64,000 bases of DNA. Origin: Cobetia amphilecti (GTDB lineage: Bacteria; Pseudomonadota; Gammaproteobacteria; Pseudomonadales; Halomonadaceae). The DNA is taken from contig NZ_CP084115.1 in the NCBI RefSeq assembly GCF_020217465.1, positions 1,984,001 through 2,048,000 on the forward strand, written 5' to 3'. The translations under genes were made by a program, and so were the position numbers. The notes under the pieces are model-generated. The model did no database searches and had not been told where the DNA came from. It saw nothing but the letters and a program-made list of their open reading frames with translations. Below are positions 26,901 to 34,766 of this stretch, piece after piece; within the stretch, counting starts at the first letter, position 1, and every line of letters begins with the position of its first letter.

Positions 26901-27062
26901 GTCGGCAAGATCATGATCGACAACCACCCGATGCGCGCCCTGATGAAGCACCTCGGTTTCACCTGCCGCTACAACATGGAGGAGCAGGTCATCGATGCCA
27001 GCATCCGTCTCAACGAGCCAGTCAGTGATTGGCAGCGCCTGAGGCTGGAAGCCGAGGCCTGA
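23973..27062 (+). CDS. ADP-forming acyl-CoA synthetase fused to GNAT acetyltransferase (Pat-like)
   Basis: This 1029-residue protein has a CoA-binding domain (FFEPASIVVIGASEKPHSLGG, 9-29), a ligase/CoA-ligase part with RLLGPECMGICVP near 221, an ATP-grasp domain with GPVIVFGIGGYKVNV... near 730 (core GVFGIGG-like), and a GNAT domain at about 845-1015 ending FSVIIRDDMQGEGIGSLLM. The layout is that of Pat-type protein lysine acetyltransferases, which silence acetyl-CoA synthetase. Between residues about 104 and 205 lies a low-complexity insertion splitting LLISGG from RLLGP. The SHTGA active-site motif is altered to GTHVTRG. AGGA precedes the ATG by eight bases. Whether the synthetase half is active is unclear. 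Confidence 0.88.
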   Translation: MGTRFLRNFFEPASIVVIGASEKPHSLGGQVLRNLLEGGFKGALTVVNPKGYETVHGVACVKRVSELEQVPDLAILCSPPDTLPRVVEKLGRRGVKAALLISGGVAPTPVSSLARVTGKGLEMLSRRDGLNFTAPRLPGIHRSTTGKPGPEPSVTEASSLDEAGEPAAPSAERYPRIADSTDDVLDASQAREPGVEVPRIHRDQESLNSRLLKAARGSGIRLLGPECMGICVPNRHLNASFSGQPVAKGKVAYLGQSGMLGNAMIDWAAGRGIGFSHLVTLGDSVDVMLPDLIDYLNQYGPSQALLLHLERIHDPMHFMTALREASRNRLVLAIKSGRTPEADLFGTHVTRGVPNRDRIVDVALARAGVVRVNDSEDMFDALETLNRMKPLRGDRLAIVSNGLGPALLAIDKLMAGGGKLAELSEESRQALLKAELDVSLPGRNPVDLGGNATPEDFLAAVNIVANDRGVDAVLVVHAPTRLAPSRATAEALVAHRKQFRRNLLTSWMGLEQALSARHECHLAGIPTYLSPEKGVKAFLQMVDYHRVQTLLQQTPPSLAFSTSAEIRARAHDLVHSARRAGREWLTHSETAQVLDTYGIATAPSRYVLDAAEGARAIVELQRSATDDDKPSRQGPYALRVVHEHNSQPFRYRRYPQRLSSGVVQDLSGPEDIALAIRRITQKVAEGDAERGRGDHERTRIHEFCLQPMQRGKHSLQLSAGITRDDEFGPVIVFGIGGYKVNVLADRQVALPPLNMTLARELISRSHASRLIAEHSPDPERDFERVSTLLIKLSQLASDLRDIRGLEINPLLLNREEAVAVDFALDLGKPARFAIMPYPEELREWVSLDNGMHVEVRPIRGEDAPLITAFHARLSEESIRFRYFHHKAALTQRDLALLAQINYDRQMAFIAEREVEAQSGESPQREMLGVVRVWNDPDNIRTEFSVIIRDDMQGEGIGSLLMEKMLRYCRSLGTLEMVGKIMIDNHPMRALMKHLGFTCRYNMEEQVIDASIRLNEPVSDWQRLRLEAEA

Positions 27063-27523
27063 TGCGCCTTGATGGTGCAAGGGCCTGTTGATAGGCGTGT
27101 GCCTGGGCTTGTTGATAGGCGTGTGCGGGGGGTGTTCAAGGGCGCGTGCGCGGGCTTGCCAGGCGGTTCTCGGCAACACGCAATGCGTCAGGGAATGGAG
27201 AGCAATAGACCAATAACAACATGCAATGTCGTGATTCAGGGAGGTATCAGCAGAAGCGTCAAGGGCATACCACCTTGGTCGTATAAGCGTCTGTTCGTGT
27301 TTGAGCGCTTATCAATAAAACTGTATTGTAATTACAAATATAAGAATCCTTTATGGATAATGGCGCAGGGGATGACACAGTATTCTGTCAGCAGGTCGGC
27401 AAGCGATGCTTGCGGCCAGATTGCGCGATGTCAGCGGCAGGGCGAGCCATTCTCCCTGCCGGATTGAGTGCGTAATTGACAGAATCCGTGGATATTTCCT
27501 GCCCGCTGACGACAGGAAAGCCA
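27063..27523. other. intergenic: repeats and probable proVWX promoter
   Basis: No gene is called. It holds the 24-bp repeat at 27081-27128. Around 27305-27365 there is a markedly AT-rich stretch (for example AATTACAAATATAAG) that stands out from the GC-rich background and probably contains the osmotically controlled promoter of proVWX. Confidence 0.55.
27081..27128. repeat. two 24-bp direct repeats
   Basis: The shared core TTGATAGGCGTGTGC occurs in units 27081-27104 and 27105-27128. They lie 19 bases past the stop of the acyl-CoA synthetase/GNAT gene. Confidence 0.85.
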
Positions 27524-28732
27524 ATGACTGACACTCGCGACGTGAAGATTCGAGTGCGCAATCTGAGCAAGGTGTTCGGCAATCAGCCCGACAAGGCGCT
27601 CAAATTGCGTGATGAGGGCATGAAACGCCCCGAGATTCTCGAGAAGACTGGCCAGACGTTGGGGCTTTCCAACGTGGACTTTGATGTGATGGAAGGCGAG
27701 TTGCTGGTCATCATGGGGTTGTCCGGTTCCGGAAAATCGACCCTGATCCGCTGCCTGAACCGGTTGATCGAACCGACGGAGGGCGAGATCCTCATCGACG
27801 GCGATGATGTCGCCAAGCTGGATGACAAGTCGCTGCTGCGCTGTCGTCGCAAGCATTTCTCGATGGTGTTCCAGAATTTCGCGCTCTTCCCGCACCGCAC
27901 CGTGCAGCAGAATGCCGAGTTCGGGCTTGAGGTGCGCGGCGAGGAGAAGGAAGTCTGTTATCAGCGCGGTCGCGATGCGCTCAAGCAGGTCGGCCTTGAT
28001 GGCTGGGAAGATGCCTACCCCAGCCAGCTCTCCGGCGGCATGCAACAACGTGTCGGCCTGGCGCGAGCGCTGGCCAACGACTCCACGGTGCTGTTGATGG
28101 ATGAGGCCTTCTCGGCGCTTGATCCCCTGATCCGCAAGGACATGCAGCAGGAATTGCTGGCGCTGCAACACAAGATGAAGAAGACCACCATCTTCATCAC
28201 CCACGATCTTGATGAAGCCCTCTCCATCGGCGACCGCATCATCCTGCTCAAGGATGGCGAGATCGTGCAGATCGGCTCCCCCGAAAGCATCCTCACTTCC
28301 CCGGCCAATGATTATGTGGCGCGCTTCGTCGAAGGCGTCGACATGTCGCGCATCCTCACTGCCCGCTCGGCGATGACCGATGTCCGTGCCACCGCACGCG
28401 ATGATGATGGCCCGCGCACGGCGCTGCGCAAGATGGGCGACAACGGCCTCGATAGCCTGTTCGTGGTGCGTCGTGATCGCACTGTGCTCGGGATCATCAC
28501 CGCCGAGGATACCGAACGTGCCGTGCGCGAGAATCTCACCGATCTCTCGAGCATCATCCACTCCGATTGCTGTCAGGTCTCGCCGGAAGAACCGCTGCAC
28601 AACCTGTTCGCGATGTTTGCCGGTCATCACCATCCGCTGGCGGTGGTCGATGAGCAATCCCGCCTGTTGGGCGTGGTGATCAAAGGGTCCGTACTCGCGG
28701 AACTGGCGGAAGCAGGGGAGGCACACGCATGA
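27524..28732 (+). CDS. proV: glycine betaine/proline ABC transporter ATPase ProV
   Basis: This 402-residue ATPase energises osmoprotectant import. It has Walker A GLSGSGKST near 64, the ABC signature LSGGMQQRVGLARAL near 167, Walker B VLLMDEAFSALDP and the HDLDEAL switch. Tandem CBS domains occupy about 285-395 and sense ionic strength in the OpuA family. The start at 27524 has AGGAA seven bases upstream and matches the family; an upstream in-frame start at 27476 is rejected. It overlaps proW by four bases. A long AT-rich leader precedes it. Confidence 0.95.
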   Translation: MTDTRDVKIRVRNLSKVFGNQPDKALKLRDEGMKRPEILEKTGQTLGLSNVDFDVMEGELLVIMGLSGSGKSTLIRCLNRLIEPTEGEILIDGDDVAKLDDKSLLRCRRKHFSMVFQNFALFPHRTVQQNAEFGLEVRGEEKEVCYQRGRDALKQVGLDGWEDAYPSQLSGGMQQRVGLARALANDSTVLLMDEAFSALDPLIRKDMQQELLALQHKMKKTTIFITHDLDEALSIGDRIILLKDGEIVQIGSPESILTSPANDYVARFVEGVDMSRILTARSAMTDVRATARDDDGPRTALRKMGDNGLDSLFVVRRDRTVLGIITAEDTERAVRENLTDLSSIIHSDCCQVSPEEPLHNLFAMFAGHHHPLAVVDEQSRLLGVVIKGSVLAELAEAGEAHA

Positions 28733-29586
28733 GCGACGCAACCGGTTTTACCATCCCGAAGATAGAGCTGGGTGACTGGATCGAGACGGGGCTTGATTAC
28801 CTGACGACCAACTACTCCAGCATCACGCGCGGCATCTCCAAGTTCACCGAGACCGGCATCGACGTCCTGAACGATGCGCTGATGTGGCTGCCCGAGTGGG
28901 CGCTGATCGCCCTGGTGACGCTGCTGTGCTGGCGGCTGGCCGGCACGCGCCTGGCCATCGGTTCCGTACTGGGGCTGGGACTGATCTGGAACCTGGATCT
29001 GTGGGACCCGATGATCGAATCGCTGACCCTGGTGGTGATCGCCACCCTGGTCGCCGTGGTCATCGCGGTACCGCTGGGGATACTGGCGGCACTCTCTGAC
29101 CGCTTCTACAAGGTCATCATGCCGGTGCTGGATTTCATGCAGACGATGCCGGCCTTCGTCTACCTGATCCCGGCGATCCCCTTCTTCGGCATCGGCTCGG
29201 TCTCCGCTATCTTCGCCACCGTGATCTTCTCGATGCCGCCAGCGATTCGCTTCACCACGCTGGGCATTCGTCAGGTGCCCAATGACCTGATCGAAGCCGC
29301 CGATGCCTTCGGCGCCACCCGCAGCCAGAAGCTCTTCAAGCTGCAGCTGCCGCTTTCCCTGCCCACCGTGATGGCCGGCATCAACCAGACCATCATGCTG
29401 GCACTGTCGATGGTGGTGATCGCGGCCATGATCGGCGCCGATGGCCTGGGGAATGAGGTCTGGAAAGCCATCCAGCGCCTGCGTCCGGGAGATGGTTTCG
29501 AAGCGGGCATCGCGGTGGTCATCCTGGCCATGCTGCTCGACCGCCTGACCCAGACCTTCAGCAAGGAAAAGAAGCCCCGTTCATGA
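28729..29586 (+). CDS. proW: glycine betaine/proline ABC transporter permease ProW
   Basis: This 285-residue inner-membrane permease has a soluble N-terminal 55 residues and then about seven membrane helices. The cytoplasmic coupling loop is GIRQVPNDLIEAADAFGAT near 181-199, followed by QLPLSLPTVMAGINQTIML, typical of ProW/OpuAB. It starts inside the proV stop (ATGA overlap), so the two are translationally coupled. A 150-base gap with an AT-rich part separates it from proX. Confidence 0.95.
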   Translation: MSDATGFTIPKIELGDWIETGLDYLTTNYSSITRGISKFTETGIDVLNDALMWLPEWALIALVTLLCWRLAGTRLAIGSVLGLGLIWNLDLWDPMIESLTLVVIATLVAVVIAVPLGILAALSDRFYKVIMPVLDFMQTMPAFVYLIPAIPFFGIGSVSAIFATVIFSMPPAIRFTTLGIRQVPNDLIEAADAFGATRSQKLFKLQLPLSLPTVMAGINQTIMLALSMVVIAAMIGADGLGNEVWKAIQRLRPGDGFEAGIAVVILAMLLDRLTQTFSKEKKPRS

Positions 29587-29736
29587 GGGGATTCACCAGC
29601 GGCCTCCGTGTATTGCCTGGCCCATGCGGAGGCCGCCTCGAGCACTTCCATACCCGACTCAACGTTTGGCCGTCGACACACGTTTTTCGACAGACGTGCT
29701 TCGATAAACAATGAGTAAATTCGAATAAAGGGGAAA

Positions 29737-30660
29737 ATGATGAACAAGCAAGATGCCTCCCACACTACCTTGAACGTCACCGCGAAGATGAATGCCGCCA
29801 CCAAGGCATTGCTGCTCGGCGCTGTCATGTCCTCCTCACTGGCCGGGGCAAGCGCCGTGTATGCCGCCGGTGACAAGGGCGATGTGACGCTGGCCTACGT
29901 CGAATGGTCCTCTGAAGTCGCCTCCACCAATGTGGTCAAGGCGGTGCTCGAATCACAGGGCTACAACGTCGAACTCAAGGCGCTGTCTGCGGCGGCGATG
30001 TTCCAGGCAGTCGCCTTCGGCGATGCCGACGGCATGGTCGGTGCGTGGCTCCCCACCACCCACGAAGACTACATGGCCAAGATCGCCGACAAGGTCGACG
30101 ACCTGGGCGTCAACCTCGAAGGCACCAAGCTCGGGCTGGTCGTGCCGTCCTACAGCAAGCTCGAGACCATCGACGACATCAAGACCCACGCCGAGGATAT
30201 CGATGAGCGCATCGTCGGCATCGAGCCGGGCGCAGGTCTGACGCGTCTGACCGAGCAGGTGCTGGAGGACTACGATCTCGAGGACATCGACCTGACCACC
30301 GGCAGCGGTGCGACCATGACCGCCGCGCTGAGCAATGCGATCAAGGGTGAGCGTGAGATCGTCGTCACCGGCTGGACGCCGCATTGGATGTTCGCCCGCT
30401 GGGACCTCAAGTATCTGGATGACCCGAAGGGCGTCTACGGCGGTGCCGAGGAGATTCACACCCTGGCGCGTAAGGGGCTCGAGGAAGACATGCCGGAGGT
30501 CTACGCGATTCTCGACAACTTCGCCTGGACCCCGGCTGACATGGGCGAAGTGATGCTCAACAACCAAGAAGACGACGCTGACCCCTACGAAACCGCCAAG
30601 GCGTGGGTGGAAAGCCATCAGGATATCGTCAAGGAATGGCTGCCGGCCGCGGCTGAGTGA
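29737..30660 (+). CDS. proX: glycine betaine/proline ABC transporter binding protein ProX
   Basis: This 307-residue periplasmic protein captures the osmoprotectant. The signal peptide is about 43 residues long, ending VYAAGDKG. Tryptophans in YVEWSS, VGAWLPTTHEDY and GWTPHWMF are in positions expected for the aromatic betaine cage of ProX (family comparison). AAGGGG precedes the ATG, though the spacing is short; a second ATG at 29740 is equally usable. A perfect 18-bp hairpin follows the gene. It is the last gene of proVWX. Confidence 0.94.
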   Translation: MMNKQDASHTTLNVTAKMNAATKALLLGAVMSSSLAGASAVYAAGDKGDVTLAYVEWSSEVASTNVVKAVLESQGYNVELKALSAAAMFQAVAFGDADGMVGAWLPTTHEDYMAKIADKVDDLGVNLEGTKLGLVVPSYSKLETIDDIKTHAEDIDERIVGIEPGAGLTRLTEQVLEDYDLEDIDLTTGSGATMTAALSNAIKGEREIVVTGWTPHWMFARWDLKYLDDPKGVYGGAEEIHTLARKGLEEDMPEVYAILDNFAWTPADMGEVMLNNQEDDADPYETAKAWVESHQDIVKEWLPAAAE

Positions 30661-30692
30661 TGCCTGACGCATGACTCGCTGAGTCATGAATG

Positions 30693-30732
30693 ACGAAACG
30701 CCCCCACAGGGTCTCCTGTGGGGGCGTTTCGT
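30693..30732 (+). terminator. terminator after proX
   Basis: Perfect 18-bp arms starting ACGAAACGCCCCCACAGG surround a GTCT loop. The tail TTTCGTTGTGT has scattered Ts. It may also serve the facing pseudouridine synthase gene. Confidence 0.85.
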
Positions 30733-30783
30733 TGTGTGCCTGCAAATGACGCGTCGCTCACCCCGGGCGAGCGGGAGCGGAAT

Positions 30784-30842
30784 GGCTCAGAACGGACTGG
30801 CTTAGCCTGACCTGATCAGAACGGGCGGGCTCAGAAAGGACA
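30784..30842. repeat. four degenerate 14-15-bp repeats spanning the rluA stop codon
   Basis: Units start at 30784, 30799, 30814 and 30828, with the best-conserved form GGCTCAGAACGGACT. The rluA stop (30831-30833) is in the last unit. Minus-strand stop triplets recur at 30816, 30802 and 30787. Confidence 0.65.
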
Positions 30843-31502
30843 GGGACTGCGCACTTCCATGCGCTCACCACTCACCGGGTGATCGAAGCTGATCATCTCG
30901 GCATGCAGCATCAGGCGCTCGGCCATGAAGAAGGCCTCATCCGTCGCATAGAGGTCGCAGCCCAGGATCGGGTGGCCGATCTGCTGGCTATGGATGCGCA
31001 ACTGATGCGTGCGACCTGACACCGGCGTGAACTCGACTCGCGTGCGCGCCGGATTCTCCAGGCGCTCGATGACGCGGAAATCGCTGATGGCGGTCTTGCC
31101 GGTCTCGTGGCAGATCTTCTGCAGCGGGAACTGGTCGACGTCCTTGGCGATGGGCAGCGAGATGCGCCCGCTGTCCTCCTCCAGATGGCCATGCAGGATC
31201 GCGGTGTAGGACTTGCCGATGTTGCGGTCCTGAAACTGGTGGGTCAGGTTGCCGTTGGCCGGCTTGTTGAGCGCGACCAGCATGATGCCGGAGGTGCCGA
31301 AATCGAGCCGGTGCAGCAGCTTGGCGCTGGGGTATTCCTTGACCAGGCGATGATGCAGCGAATCCAGATTGAGCGGATGCTTGCCGGAAAGGCTGAGCAG
31401 GCCACTGGGCTTGTGGATCAGCAGGATGTCATCGTCGGCGTACAGCACCGCGTAGGTTTCGTGGCAGACGGGAACGATGAACGGGTCGGCTTGTGGCTGC
31501 AT
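30831..31502 (-). CDS. rluA: RluA-family pseudouridine synthase
   Basis: This 223-residue enzyme isomerises uridine in structured RNA. The catalytic motif is HRLDFGTSGIMLVALNK near 64-80, with Asp67 as the nucleophile. It is followed by KSYTAILHGH, KICHETGKTAISDF and GRTHQLRIHSQQIGHPILG. The length and the CHETGK segment are close to E. coli RluA (23S rRNA and tRNA-Phe position 32), so rluA is favoured over rluC/D, which carry an S4 domain absent here. No clear ribosome site precedes the ATG. Confidence 0.87.
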   Translation of the reverse strand: MQPQADPFIVPVCHETYAVLYADDDILLIHKPSGLLSLSGKHPLNLDSLHHRLVKEYPSAKLLHRLDFGTSGIMLVALNKPANGNLTHQFQDRNIGKSYTAILHGHLEEDSGRISLPIAKDVDQFPLQKICHETGKTAISDFRVIERLENPARTRVEFTPVSGRTHQLRIHSQQIGHPILGCDLYATDEAFFMAERLMLHAEMISFDHPVSGERMEVRSPCPF

Positions 31503-31560
31503 AAGGGCTCGTCAGTGACATCAAGGAGGGCGGGGCGAAACGGCAAGTGAGGCAATTGCT

Positions 31561-31596
31561 GGCGTGCTCTAGAGCGCTGGCGCGGTCTAGAGCGCG
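31561..31596. repeat. two 18-bp repeats spanning a stop codon
   Basis: GGCGTGCTCTAGAGCGCT and GGCGCGGTCTAGAGCGCG lie head to tail. The stop of the hypothetical gene (TAG on minus, 31587-31589) is in the second unit, and an in-frame TAG recurs in the first unit. Confidence 0.75.
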
Positions 31597-32114
31597 ATAT
31601 CCTGCCAATGATACTCGTACTCGTCGTCCTCACCATCCTCTGGCGCACGACCGATGAAGAGGCTGGCGGTGAAGGCGCGCACGAAGATCACCTGGCTGCC
31701 ATCCAGTGCGGTCAGCAGCTCACCCTTCTTGAGCTTCTTGATCTTGCGCTTGCGTGCTGCGGCGGCATCACGCGCCGCGCGGGTGTCGGCGCGCCACTGG
31801 GCGGCAATCTCACCGGGCGCTGTCGACTGTTCGAGCAGCTCCTCGGGGCATTGCAGCGGAATGTCTGGCGTGCCTTCGTCACGGATATGGTATTCCCAGC
31901 GGCTGGGGTCACCATTCTTGGGAGCCTGCATCAGGTGCTGGCGAATGAAGGTATGGCCGTGAGGATGTTCCAGCACGGTATACAGCACATTGCCGACCAC
32001 GGCGTGATCGACCAGCGAGATGCCATGACTGTCGGACGGCGTATAACCGGCCAGCAGACGGTCTACCAGTGTCTGACGTGCCACCTTGGGGGTGCCGCTG
32101 TCATCCCAGGCCAT
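31587..32114 (-). CDS. hypothetical protein
   Basis: I do not recognise this 175-residue protein. It begins MAWDDSGTPKVARQTLVDRL and has no signal peptide or membrane segment. A basic, probably helical stretch near 115-145 reads RDAAAARKRKIKKLKKGELL. The tail is acidic (GEDDEYEYHWQ). The ATG at 32114 has GGAGG six bases upstream. An in-frame extension to 32363 is Arg/Cys rich and reads like non-coding sequence, so it is left out. It lies between rluA and pdxH on the same strand. Coding is supported by the ribosome site and amino-acid composition; the function is unknown. Confidence 0.7.
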   Translation of the reverse strand: MAWDDSGTPKVARQTLVDRLLAGYTPSDSHGISLVDHAVVGNVLYTVLEHPHGHTFIRQHLMQAPKNGDPSRWEYHIRDEGTPDIPLQCPEELLEQSTAPGEIAAQWRADTRAARDAAAARKRKIKKLKKGELLTALDGSQVIFVRAFTASLFIGRAPEDGEDDEYEYHWQDIAL

Positions 32115-32447
32115 GAAGCCTCCAATCTGAGCGTGTCTGGCATCGCAGGCCATGTCGGATGCGCTATGAATGACGCAGGCTGACTGGCGTTCCAGAGGCC
32201 GAAAGGGCGGCCATTGTCCGGCTTGTGCCCGGCGAGGGCAAGCCGCTGAACGCGCGAATCTGCGCCGGCGGGGTCTCAAGGAATAGCGCAAGCGATAACA
32301 CAAGCGGCAACCCGGCCGGCGCCCCGCACGGTAACCCGAACGGCAACGCAAGAGGCCCCGCATGAGCGGAGCCTCGAGAAGAGCGCCTGTTGTGGCGCAG
32401 ACTGGCTATCGGCACAGACTGGCTAGCGGCAGAGACTGGCTAGCGGG
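32115..32447. other. intergenic between the hypothetical gene and pdxH
   Basis: It contains a weak GAGGC/GCCTC hairpin at 32352-32375 that may terminate pdxH, several short GC-rich direct repeats (CGGCAAC, GGTAACC), and the 17-bp repeats that run into the pdxH stop. No gene is supported. Confidence 0.5.
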
Positions 32448-32448
32448 T
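32398..32448. repeat. three 17-bp tandem repeats abutting the pdxH stop codon
   Basis: CAGACTGGCTATCGGCA, CAGACTGGCTAGCGGCA and GAGACTGGCTAGCGGGT lie head to tail. The pdxH stop (TGA, minus, 32448-32450) begins in the third unit. Each unit has a minus-strand TAG, at 32440, 32423 and 32406, one per reading frame. Confidence 0.85.
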
Positions 32449-33098
32449 CAGGGTGCCAGCAGTTGCTTGTGCCATTCGCCGTCTTCCGTGTCCAGGCGCT
32501 GGTAGCGTACGCGATCGTGCAGGCGCGAGGGCTGCCCCTGCCAGAATTCGATCATTTCCGGCACTACGCGGTAGCCGCCCCAATGCTCCGGACGCGGCAC
32601 TTCGGTGGTGGCATAGACCTGCTCGAAGCGACCCTGACGCTCGCTGAGCCATTCGCGATCGGGAATCTCGACACTCTGCTGCGAGACCCAGGCGCCCAGC
32701 TGGCTCTCCTTGGGGCGTGAGGCGAAGTACTGATCGGAGGTGGCATCCGCGACCTTCTCGACGCTGCCTTCGATACGCACCTGGCGCTCCAGCGCGGGCC
32801 ACCAGAAGGTCAGCGCGGCGAAGGGCACATTGGCCAGCTCGCTGCCCTTGTGGCTCTGATAGTTGGTATAGAAGATGAAGCCTTCACTGTCGCAGCCCTT
32901 GAGCAGCACGATGCGCGCATGCGGCTTGCCCTGGCTGTCGACGGTGGAGAGCGTCATGACATTGGCGTCGTTGTCATCGGCGGACAGGGCGCTGGTCAAC
33001 CACTCCTGAAACAGCTCGAAGGGTTCCAGCGGTGTGTTCGCAAGGCTCAGGCCATCACCGGAATAGGTTCTGCGCACATCGGCGATATCGCGGTTCAT
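32448..33098 (-). CDS. pdxH: pyridoxamine 5'-phosphate oxidase
   Basis: This 216-residue FMN enzyme makes pyridoxal 5'-phosphate. It begins MNRDIADVRRTYSGDGL, then has PLEPFELFQEWL, RIVLLKGCDSEGFIFYTNYQ, SHKGSELANVPFAALTFWW, SRPKESQLGAWVS, and RLHDRVRY near the C-terminus, all PdxH hallmarks. The C-terminal KQLLAP replaces the usual RLAP. AAGGGAG precedes the ATG by about eight bases. An in-frame extension to 33236 overlaps azlD and is rejected. Confidence 0.95.
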   Translation of the reverse strand: MNRDIADVRRTYSGDGLSLANTPLEPFELFQEWLTSALSADDNDANVMTLSTVDSQGKPHARIVLLKGCDSEGFIFYTNYQSHKGSELANVPFAALTFWWPALERQVRIEGSVEKVADATSDQYFASRPKESQLGAWVSQQSVEIPDREWLSERQGRFEQVYATTEVPRPEHWGGYRVVPEMIEFWQGQPSRLHDRVRYQRLDTEDGEWHKQLLAP

Positions 33099-33168
33099 GG
33101 TGGGCTCCCTTGATGAATTGCTCATGTAATGACATGACTGTGACCGCTCACGTGCTGGATCGCAAGCA

Positions 33169-33543
33169 TCAGACACCGCCCAGCTGCAGCCACGCCATGT
33201 AAAGCCCGGTACCGACGGCAATCGAGAGCAGCGCATTGCGTCGCCACAGATGCAGTCCCGCCACGCAGAGGGCCGCGACCAGCATGCCGGCGCCCTCGGC
33301 GCTTACGAGCCAGCTTTGCCAGGCCGAGATGTGGTGCGCAGACTCTGACATGTCAGGCAGTTGCATGGCCGACAGCGAGACGATGATCAGCACGACCATG
33401 ACGATGGCCGGCAGATAGCGGCCCATATGCAGAATCAGCGGATGGGCCGAATGGCGGGACAGGAACACGAAGGGCAGCGCGCGCGTGGCGAAGGTCGCGC
33501 CGGCTGACACGGCGATCAACAGCAAGGCCTGCAGGGTCGTCAT
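33169..33543 (-). CDS. azlD: AzlD family branched-chain amino acid transporter subunit
   Basis: This 124-residue protein has four hydrophobic segments and the AzlD opening ATFATRALPFVFLSR near 16-30. AzlD partners AzlC in export of branched-chain amino acids or analogues. It starts inside the azlC stop with a four-base overlap, so the two are coupled. Its stop lies 71 bases from pdxH on the same strand. Inner membrane. Confidence 0.88.
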   Translation of the reverse strand: MTTLQALLLIAVSAGATFATRALPFVFLSRHSAHPLILHMGRYLPAIVMVVLIIVSLSAMQLPDMSESAHHISAWQSWLVSAEGAGMLVAALCVAGLHLWRRNALLSIAVGTGLYMAWLQLGGV

Positions 33544-34430
33544 GGGGTGGTGTGCTCCGAGGCTTGATTGTGTTCAGTCCGGCGCGCGCCAGACTTGCCG
33601 TGTGGGGGATGATCGTCACGCGGGGCAGGCGTGACGTGTGGCTGTTGTTTGCCACGCTGGTAATGATACTGCCCGAGCAGGAGGGCGCAGGCTGCCGCGA
33701 TGCTGCCCAGCAACAGCTGATCTTCCGGCAGCAGCCACAGGCCCGCGAGCGTGACCAGCAGGCCGAGCATGAAGGGCCAGCGCTCGCGCAGGGCGAACCA
33801 TTGTTCGATGCCCAGCACCACGAACAGCGCCGTCAACGCGAACTCGATGCCGCTGCTGTCAAAGCTGAGCTGTCCGGCTGCCAGACCCAGCAGCGTCCCC
33901 AGTACCCACCAGGATTGGTTGAGGAAGGTGATGCGCAACATCAGGCGCTGGTCATCACGGCGCGCCACGGGATCATCGCGTTCGCCGCTGCGTGGCAGGC
34001 TGGCCAGCAGCGAGTAGGTTTCATCGGTCAGCCCGAAGATGAGATAGAGCTTGCCAAGCCCCGCCGCGCGGAAGCGCTCCAGCAGCGACAGGCCGTAGAA
34101 GAGGTGGCGCGAATTGAGCAGCAGAGTGGCCACAAAGACCTCGGTGATGCCGGCGCCCGCACCGAGCAGCGCTACCGCCAGGAACTGGCCGGCCCCGGCC
34201 AGGATGACCAGTGACATCAAAAGGCCCAGCCAGGGGCTCAACGGCAGCTGGGTGAACAGCACGCCGAAGGCAGCGCCCAGCGGGATATAGCCGAACATCA
34301 CCGGCAGGGTCTTGTTGAGTGCCTGTTGCCATAGGTGACGACTGCTGACTGGCTGCCGGGGAGGCGAGCCCGCACAGGTGGTGTCGTCCCGGGAGGCGTG
34401 CGAGGTACCGGTCGTGGAAGGCGATGACAT
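33540..34430 (-). CDS. azlC: AzlC family branched-chain amino acid transporter permease
   Basis: The protein has about 296 residues and roughly six membrane helices. Family segments include TLPVMFGYIPLGAAFGVLF near 43, ILAGAGQFLAVALLGAGAG, LLLNSRHLFYGLSLLERF and LTDETYSLL. It forms a two-part exporter with AzlD (family knowledge). The hydrophilic C-terminal 45 residues look disordered. The start could be ATG 34430 or GTG 34475; neither has a strong ribosome site. It diverges from the cytochrome b561 gene across about 335 bases. Confidence 0.87.
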   Translation of the reverse strand: MSSPSTTGTSHASRDDTTCAGSPPRQPVSSRHLWQQALNKTLPVMFGYIPLGAAFGVLFTQLPLSPWLGLLMSLVILAGAGQFLAVALLGAGAGITEVFVATLLLNSRHLFYGLSLLERFRAAGLGKLYLIFGLTDETYSLLASLPRSGERDDPVARRDDQRLMLRITFLNQSWWVLGTLLGLAAGQLSFDSSGIEFALTALFVVLGIEQWFALRERWPFMLGLLVTLAGLWLLPEDQLLLGSIAAACALLLGQYHYQRGKQQPHVTPAPRDDHPPHGKSGARRTEHNQASEHTTP

Positions 34431-34766
34431 GGCGAGAGTTCCGTTCTGCGCAGGCGGGGTGAAGACGGGCGACACATGCCGGGAGCCTTCAAGAGGCCGA
34501 GACCCGGTAAGCCGCAGGCAATCTACGCAGCATATAATGTCATCAAGCGTCAGGCGATGCTGCCAAGGTGGCAGCTGGCAGTGGAAAGTGCTGAATCAGC
34601 GCTTCATTGCTGATATTTCACATGTCTCATGGCGGCACGGCCGATTGATTTGCCGTGAGCCGCCAGACCGAGTCCACCTATACTGGCCTGTAGTCGCTCG
34701 TTGGCTGCCTATCGCTGCCTGATCACGTGTGCCATCAAAGGTTCATTCGCTGAGGGAGTCATCAGG

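Noticed and set aside
32115-32363. Extension of the hypothetical gene to 32363
   Set aside because: Arg/Cys-rich sequence with tandem GC repeats; the ATG at 32114 has a strong GGAGG site.
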